From contig NZ_NKHK02000007.1 in the NCBI RefSeq assembly GCF_002224245.2, positions 62,001 through 126,000 on the forward strand: a DNA stretch of 64,000 nt, written 5' to 3'. Of this stretch, positions 59,048 through 64,000 are shown one piece after another. Source of the stretch: Moraxella sp. VT-16-12 (lineage in GTDB: Bacteria > Pseudomonadota > Gammaproteobacteria > Pseudomonadales > Moraxellaceae). The notes under the pieces are model-generated. The model searched no databases, was not told the origin of the DNA, and worked only from the letters and a program-made list of their open reading frames with translations. How positions within the stretch are numbered: the first letter of the stretch is position 1; the number at the start of each line of letters is the position of its first letter. The translations under genes and the position numbers were made by a program.

Positions 59048-59149
59048 GTTAAAGATAGCTATAATATTTGAGCAAATGCCTACAAACTCAAATACACACT
59101 CACCAACAACACCTATGGCAATATACATCAACCATCTTCTTTTGTATGC

Positions 59150-60004
59150 TCAATCCTGATGATGTGTCAGCTCCAACAAACGAATAAAACGCCCCTCCAC
59201 ATCCACCACCGTGATTTGCCAATCATCAATCGTTACTTTTTCACCTTGTAAATAACTCACCGCCCCCAGTGCCTGCATAACCAACCCACCCATGGTGTCC
59301 ACGTCTGTATCATCAAATGCAGTACCCAATTCATCATTACAATCACTGATGAGCGTGGATGCTTGCACAAGCCAAGTATGCTCTTGATTTGGGTGGGGGA
59401 CGATGTTGTTGATGGTACTGTCTTCTTCTATGTCATCATGCTCATCCACGATGTCGCCGACAATCTCTTCTAGCAAATCTTCCATCGTAACCACACCGAC
59501 CACCGAACCAAATTCATCAACCACAATCGCCATATGTACCTGAGCTTTTTGTAGGGAACGAAGCAAGGTATCAGCACGGGCAGTTTCGGCAATGTATAAT
59601 GGCTTTCGCACCAATTTATCCAAAGACAGTGGCACATCTGTGTCTGTCAGTTTTTGTTGTAAAATCCCTATCAAATCTTTGACCAACAAAATCCCAAGCA
59701 CGGTATTATCATCATGAGTGTCAAACACAGGGTAGCGAGAATGCTCACTGTCTAGCACCAATGCCAATATGTCCGCCAAATCATCATCACTGCCGATGGC
59801 TTTTACCTGTGGGCGTGGAGTCATAATCTCACGCACTTGGGTGGCAGGCAAATCCAACACGCCTTCTAACATATCCACCATATCAGAATCTAAAAACTGC
59901 CGAGAATTTTGAACCAAATTTAGTAGGTCATCACGGGTTTCAGGGGCAGTAGAAAGCCAGCGTTTTAAGCCACGTCGCCAGCCACTAGGATTGTCATCAG
60001 ACAT
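59150..60004 (-). CDS. CorC/YbeX-like CBS-domain protein
   Basis: 284 residues. Starts SGWRRGLKRWLS, then two CBS domains (about residues 65-190) with IMTPRPQVKAI and VVDEFGSVVGVVTMEDLLEEIVGDIVDEHD, and a C-terminal CorC_HlyC transporter-associated domain (TMGGLVMQALGAV). YbeX/CorC is linked to magnesium/cobalt efflux and to ribosome or rRNA metabolism in E. coli. The usual ybeY and lnt neighbours are not here. No membrane domain. Confidence 0.9.
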   Translation of the reverse strand: MSDDNPSGWRRGLKRWLSTAPETRDDLLNLVQNSRQFLDSDMVDMLEGVLDLPATQVREIMTPRPQVKAIGSDDDLADILALVLDSEHSRYPVFDTHDDNTVLGILLVKDLIGILQQKLTDTDVPLSLDKLVRKPLYIAETARADTLLRSLQKAQVHMAIVVDEFGSVVGVVTMEDLLEEIVGDIVDEHDDIEEDSTINNIVPHPNQEHTWLVQASTLISDCNDELGTAFDDTDVDTMGGLVMQALGAVSYLQGEKVTIDDWQITVVDVEGRFIRLLELTHHQD

Positions 60005-60160
60005 GAAAATTTGTTCCTATAAAACCATAAAATTTCACTTAATTTAGCCCAATTATGCAAAATATTCAAGCCCTTTTTATAAAATCATCAGCCTTGACAA
60101 GGCACATGGACGTTTTTACAATAACCAAATGAATGACATACAAACTTTATCATAAACGCC

Positions 60161-60916
60161 ATGATTGCTCAAACTTTATATGCCAATTGTCAAAAACATG
60201 CCATCACTCCCTTATATGCGTGTGAAAGTGGCAGTCGTGCGTGGGGATTTGCCAGTTCTGACAGTGATTTTGACGTGCGAATGATTTATAAGCACACACC
60301 TGATTGGTATATGTCCATTTATGAAAATAAAGACACCCTTGAATTTATCACGCATGATTTATTTGATGTGCCATTTGATGTTGGTGGTTGGGACATTAAA
60401 AAAGCACTCATTCATATTCACAAGTCCAATGTAGTCATCTTTGAGTGGCTATATTCACCCATAATTTATCATTGTGATGATGAGTTTATCTATGCCATCC
60501 ATCCTGTTTTAATAGAGTTTTTTAACCCACAAGCCATCTATCATCACTATCAAGGTTTGGCAAAAAAGATAAATGCAGGCATGGATTTGACCAAGCCCAT
60601 TCATCTTAAAAAATGGTGTTATCTTATTCGTGCTTTGCTGGCAAGTTTATGGCTCAAAGAATATCAAACCATGCCACCTGTATTAATCACAAAGATGTTT
60701 CACCTGCTAGGTCATGATGAACAAAACGAATTACAACACATCGTTGATGTCAAACAACATCAGCATGAAAGCCATCTTTATCAGTTACCCAAGCCCATGA
60801 TAAAATTAACCCATCAGCTTTGGCAACATACCCAGCATTTAAAATTTGACAAAAAACCAAAAAGCGATGTTGAGTTGTTAAACCACATCTTTCAAAAATT
60901 GGCGTTTGATAAATAA
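60161..60916 (+). CDS. Nucleotidyltransferase, RlaP/YcgL-type (first of a tandem pair)
   Basis: 251 residues. Polymerase-beta-like nucleotidyltransferase core CESGSRAWGFASSDSDFDVRMIY, with GS and the DxD metal-binding pair (SDFDVR). The WYMSI, DLFDVPFDVGGWDIKKAL and VVIFEWLYSPIIYH segments match the family named RlaP (RNA repair pathway polymerase beta family), also COG3541. The activity of these proteins is not well defined. Nine bases before a second, longer member of the same superfamily. Confidence 0.82.
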   Translation: MIAQTLYANCQKHAITPLYACESGSRAWGFASSDSDFDVRMIYKHTPDWYMSIYENKDTLEFITHDLFDVPFDVGGWDIKKALIHIHKSNVVIFEWLYSPIIYHCDDEFIYAIHPVLIEFFNPQAIYHHYQGLAKKINAGMDLTKPIHLKKWCYLIRALLASLWLKEYQTMPPVLITKMFHLLGHDEQNELQHIVDVKQHQHESHLYQLPKPMIKLTHQLWQHTQHLKFDKKPKSDVELLNHIFQKLAFDK

Positions 60917-60925
60917 AACCACACC

Positions 60926-61987
60926 ATGGACATCACATATTTAAAAAACAACCGTCTTATTTTATTAGAATGTCTCTCTGGCAGTCGTGCTTATAACCTT
61001 GCCACGCCAACATCGGATACAGACATTAAAGGCGTATTTTATCTGCCAAAAACCCATTATTATGGGCTACACAGCGACTATATCCCCCAAATCAGCAATG
61101 CCACCAATGACATTGTTTACTATGAGCTTGGGCGATATGTGGCGCTGTTGTTACAAAACAATCCCAATATGATGGAACTGCTTGCCAGCTCTGATGATGA
61201 CATTCTGTACAAACACCCACTGATGGAGAGATTTAATCCTGATTGGTTTGTGAGCAAATTATGCCAAAAAACCTTTGCAGGATTTGCCATGAGCCAAATT
61301 AAAAAATCTCGTGGCTTAAATAAAAAGATTGTCAATCCCATAAGTAAAGACAAAAAGAATATTTTGGCATTTTGTGTGGTGTTTGATAATCACAAAAGCA
61401 TCTCTTTAATGGATTGGTTGGCACAAAATCATTTGACCCAACAACAAATTGGCTTATCCAAAATGGCACATAGCCGTGATATGTATGCCATGTTTGTTGG
61501 TGATAAATTTTGTGGTGTGATGAGTGATGACAAAGCCAATGACGTGTCATTAAGCTCAATCCCAAAAGGTTCGGTGGCAGTTGGCTATTTGTCGTTTAAT
61601 AAAATGGGATATTCTAAATACTGTCAAGACTATAAAGACTATTGGCAATGGGTGGATAACCGCAATCATGAACGCTACCAATCCACCATCACGCATGGCA
61701 AAGGCTATGATGCCAAAAACATCATGCACACTTTTCGGCTACTATACACCGCTTTGGATATTGCTCGCACAGGCAAAGTGATTGCCAAAAGGGATAATCG
61801 TGATGAACTGCTTGCCATCAAATCAGGGCAATTTGACTATGATGAATTACTCATCAAAGCTGATGAACTGATGGCTGATGTACAGATGGCATTTACAAAA
61901 AGTCAGTTGCCAGATACACCAAACACCACCGCCATCATAAACACACTCATCAACGTGCGTGATGAGCTGTATGCGTCTTGTTCTTAG
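60926..61987 (+). CDS. Nucleotidyltransferase, RlaP/YcgL-type (second of a tandem pair)
   Basis: 353 residues. Core LECLSGSRAYNLATPTSDTDIKGVF carries GS and the DxD pair (SDTDIK). The N-terminal 100 residues parallel the preceding gene, but the C-terminal half is longer (YSKYCQDYKDYWQWVDNRNHERYQ, DAKNIMHTFRLLYTALDIA). The latter helical His/Arg pattern resembles the substrate domain of the family. Function unknown. It ends with a 4-base overlap into the convergent phosphatase gene. Confidence 0.82.
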   Translation: MDITYLKNNRLILLECLSGSRAYNLATPTSDTDIKGVFYLPKTHYYGLHSDYIPQISNATNDIVYYELGRYVALLLQNNPNMMELLASSDDDILYKHPLMERFNPDWFVSKLCQKTFAGFAMSQIKKSRGLNKKIVNPISKDKKNILAFCVVFDNHKSISLMDWLAQNHLTQQQIGLSKMAHSRDMYAMFVGDKFCGVMSDDKANDVSLSSIPKGSVAVGYLSFNKMGYSKYCQDYKDYWQWVDNRNHERYQSTITHGKGYDAKNIMHTFRLLYTALDIARTGKVIAKRDNRDELLAIKSGQFDYDELLIKADELMADVQMAFTKSQLPDTPNTTAIINTLINVRDELYASCS

Positions 61988-62334
61988 TTTTCGTCCAACA
62001 AATCTCTTTCACGAGCCGCCGCCAAAATGGTGTTTGAGCGGTTGCCTGTGCGACAAAACATATGCAAAGGACGCTCGGTATCATTAAAAAAATCTGCAAA
62101 GACTTGGACATGATTCATGTCTAGCATACCACCTGCAAAAGGAATAAATCCATAAGCAATGCCATGTTTTTGACATGCTTGGGCAATCTCATCGGACGTA
62201 GGCTGTCCTGCTTCTTCACCATCAGGACGGTTATTGACGATGGATTTTACGCCCGTCTGAGCAAGGGTAGCGACATCATCAGGGGTGATTTGTCCTGAGA
62301 TGGTGATGGTAAATTCAGGGGCGACATCGCTCAT
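61984..62334 (-). CDS. TIGR01244-type (DUF442) dual-specificity-like phosphatase
   Basis: 116 residues. The active-site loop FCRTGNRS is a CxxGxRS variant of the cysteine-phosphatase P-loop (CX5R). VKSIVNNRPDGEEAGQPTSDEI is the typical upstream conserved block of the beta-lactamase-hydrolase-like phosphatase domain (Blh). Substrate unknown; related domains occur fused to sulfide-metabolism enzymes. It overlaps the stop of the convergent nucleotidyltransferase gene. Confidence 0.85.
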   Translation of the reverse strand: MSDVAPEFTITISGQITPDDVATLAQTGVKSIVNNRPDGEEAGQPTSDEIAQACQKHGIAYGFIPFAGGMLDMNHVQVFADFFNDTERPLHMFCRTGNRSNTILAAARERDLLDEN

Positions 62335-62402
62335 GGCTTCTCCTAATGTAAAATAAATAAGATAGTTTACTCATATTTTGATGATGATACAACCTTTTTA
62401 TC

Positions 62403-63621
62403 TCATCTTTTGATAATGTCCATCGCACATACAAAGGCAGATGACCATGCCCACTGAAAATTATAACCCCCCAAATGTCCTGTAACGTCTAACACTTCCC
62501 CAATAAAATACAAACCATCGTGCAAGCGACTTTGCATGGTGTTACCAAAAATATCCTTGGTATCTACACCACCTTTGGTTACTTCCGCCACCCGATAGCC
62601 TTCTGTGCCTGATGGTTTAAGTTGCCATGTGTTCATGCTTTGACCGATTTGGATAAGCTCTTTATCTTTAATGTTGGCAAGCTCAATATGTGCCAATGAC
62701 TGCCAAAAATGACCTTCTAGGGCAACCAGCAGATTTTTGGCAAAATATGGCGTTAAAGCGGTGCGTATCTTTTGTTTTGGGTGAGATTTTTTGTGCGATA
62801 ACAATAACTGACCAATGTCTGTCTGTGGCAATAAGTCCACCCAAATGCTCTCACCAATTTGCCAATAATTAGACAACTGCAACATGGCAGGTCCTGACAG
62901 TCCACGATGAGTAAACAGCATGGGCAGCTCAAAGCGAATTTTATCATTAAACGCCACCACATCAAGACTGACACCGCTTAACGACTTTATCATCTCGCCC
63001 ACTTTGTCTGTAAAGGTAAATGGCACTAAGGATGCTTGGGTGGGTATGATTTTGTGTCCAAACTGCTCAGCAAATTGATAGCCAAAACCACTTGCCCCAA
63101 GGGTTGGGATGGACAGCCCACCTGTGGCAATCACCAAAGAGCGTGCTGATAAGGTTTGACTTGTTTGGGTAGATAATAAAAATCCATCATCACAAGGCGT
63201 GATGGTATGTACGGTGGTATTAAGCTGTATAGTGGCGTGATGGGTGCGACATTCATCAAGTAACATATTTAAAATATCTTTTGATGAATCATCACAAAAT
63301 AGCTGACCGTGCGTTTTTTCATGAAAGGCAATGTTGTGCTTGTAAATATATGCCATAAAATCATGGGGCGTAAATTGTGATAATGCCGAACGCACAAAAT
63401 GGCGATTTTGACTGATAAAATGAGATGCCCCAACGTCCATGTTGGTAAAATTACAACGCCCACCCCCCTGACATCAAAATTTTTTTGCCTGCTTTGTTGG
63501 CATGGTCTATAACCAATACACTTTTACCGTGTTTGGCAATATTGATGGCACAAAATAATCCTGATGCTCCCGCTCCGATGATGATAACATCATGATTGTG
63601 CTGTGAGTTTTTGGTCGTCAT
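62403..63621 (-). pseudogene. HI0933/YhiN-family NAD(P)/FAD-dependent oxidoreductase, frameshifted
   Basis: The start is ATG 63621 (MTTKNSQHNHDVIII). The N-terminal frame gives the FAD-binding VIIIGAGASGLFCAINIA and then breaks at a run of six G's on this strand (63463-63468); the rest (MDVGASHFISQNRHF onward, to TGHLGGYNFQWAWSSAFV) lies in the next frame. Removing one G restores MSGGGRCNFTN, the exact family motif, and a full 405-residue protein. The remainder shows no other damage. So this is a recent frameshift, a phase-variable state or a sequencing error. Confidence 0.85.
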
Positions 63622-63751
63622 AAGCCGTCTTTGATAAAAAATGGTGGTATTGTACTCAAAAATCCCCCAAAAAGGCAATTTTCGTGTGATTTAGGTATAA
63701 AAATTGCTAATTTTACGGTATCATATCCACAAATTTTAAACCACGTTTGCC

Positions 63752-64000
63752 ATGTCTGACCAAAATCACCATCAGTCTAGCACCATCTTTAACCTACCAA
63801 ACAACCTGACCATCGCTCGCATTTTGATGATACCGCTCTTTATTGCGATTGCTTATTGGCCACCTGCTTTGGGGATTGGTGTGCCTGCCATCACTGATAA
63901 TGCCATCGCACGATTTGGCATGATGGCGTATAGTGATAATACGCTACGGCATTTTTTGCTGACTTTGGTTTTTGTTTTAGCGGCAATTACCGATTGGCTT
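63752..64000 (+). CDS. pgsA: CDP-diacylglycerol--glycerol-3-phosphate 3-phosphatidyltransferase (partial)
   Basis: Runs off the end of the window with 83 residues visible. FNLPNNLTIARILMIPLFIAIAYW is the usual PgsA first helix, and AAITDWL begins the CDP-alcohol phosphotransferase motif (DGxxAR would follow). An insert of about 30 polar residues (GIGVPAITDNAIARFGMMAYSDNTLRHF) lies between helices 1 and 2 compared with E. coli. It makes phosphatidylglycerophosphate for membrane phospholipids. Confidence 0.87.
   Translation, partial: MSDQNHHQSSTIFNLPNNLTIARILMIPLFIAIAYWPPALGIGVPAITDNAIARFGMMAYSDNTLRHFLLTLVFVLAAITDWL

Larger units (their letters stand above)
58694..59149. other. 456-base gap between rpsI and the convergent CorC-like gene
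   Basis: Contains the rpsI terminator, two plus-strand extended -10 elements without a gene, a 21-base near-palindrome, a minus-strand gene remnant and an inverted repeat at 58991-59047. It lies downstream of both flanking genes, so none of this serves them as promoter. Confidence 0.6.

Overview
The window is a stretch of bacterial chromosome, gene-dense, moderately AT-rich and almost entirely housekeeping. It most resembles the family Moraxellaceae, probably Moraxella. The clues are: GyrA has Thr at residue 80 and Asp at 84 of the quinolone-resistance region, which matches the Moraxella catarrhalis numbering I remember; a three-gene AcrA-AcrB-OprM efflux operon; a full isc operon and a c-type cytochrome maturation cluster; and DnaG directly behind bamD rather than in an rpsU-dnaG-rpoD operon. 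I see no phage, insertion sequence, integron or CRISPR array. The species call is inference.

Layout. 1-1031: the end of a CysB-like regulator, then two tandem paralogous small unknown genes. 1178-4557: ubiE-ubiJ-ubiB (ubiquinone biosynthesis) plus an unknown gene. 4606-7694 (minus): a YeaC-like gene and a rluD-pgeF-bestrophin run. 7921-10892: bamD-dnaG. 10903-14388 (minus): a glutathione-S-transferase-like gene and gyrA. 14750-16417: a BCCT osmolyte transporter. 16634-22643: iscR-iscS-(RidA-like)-iscU-iscA-hscB-hscA-fdx and a small membrane protein, with an IscR-like site over the iscR promoter. 22729-30007: fba, ruvA, trmO, fpr, an L,D-transpeptidase, a HIT protein, dapF and several unknowns. 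30056-34300 (minus): two large adjacent lipoproteins of unknown function. 34521-40269 (minus): CoA-transferase, mrp, scpA, trpS, adk. 40331-44651 (minus): ccmF-dsbE-ccmH-ccmI. 44788-50767: a DUF445 protein, mrdA (PBP2), rsmD, a DUF3482 GTPase and a GNAT acetyltransferase. 50813-57122 (minus): acrA-acrB-oprM. 57495-58693: tRNA-Cys, tRNA-Leu, rplM, rpsI. 58694-64000: a gap with a decayed gene, a CorC-like protein, two tandem RlaP/YcgL-type nucleotidyltransferases, a small phosphatase, a frameshifted HI0933/YhiN flavoprotein and the start of pgsA.

How the genes work together. The isc genes make Fe-S clusters, used by products such as the ferredoxin; the Mrp ATPase may carry clusters. The ccm genes assemble cytochromes c, and the ubi genes make the quinone of the same respiratory chain. 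mrdA, dapF and the L,D-transpeptidase act on peptidoglycan. gyrA, dnaG, ruvA and scpA handle the chromosome. rluD, trmO, rsmD, trpS, two tRNAs, L13 and S9 serve translation.

The best places for a second look are the paired lipoproteins (30056-34300), the paired nucleotidyltransferases (60161-61987), the G6 frameshift in the flavoprotein gene (63463-63468), the RidA-like gene inside the isc operon, the 21-bp repeats that lengthen the AcrA coiled coil, the rplM leader structure, and the gap at 58694-59149. None is proved to be a new system from sequence alone.
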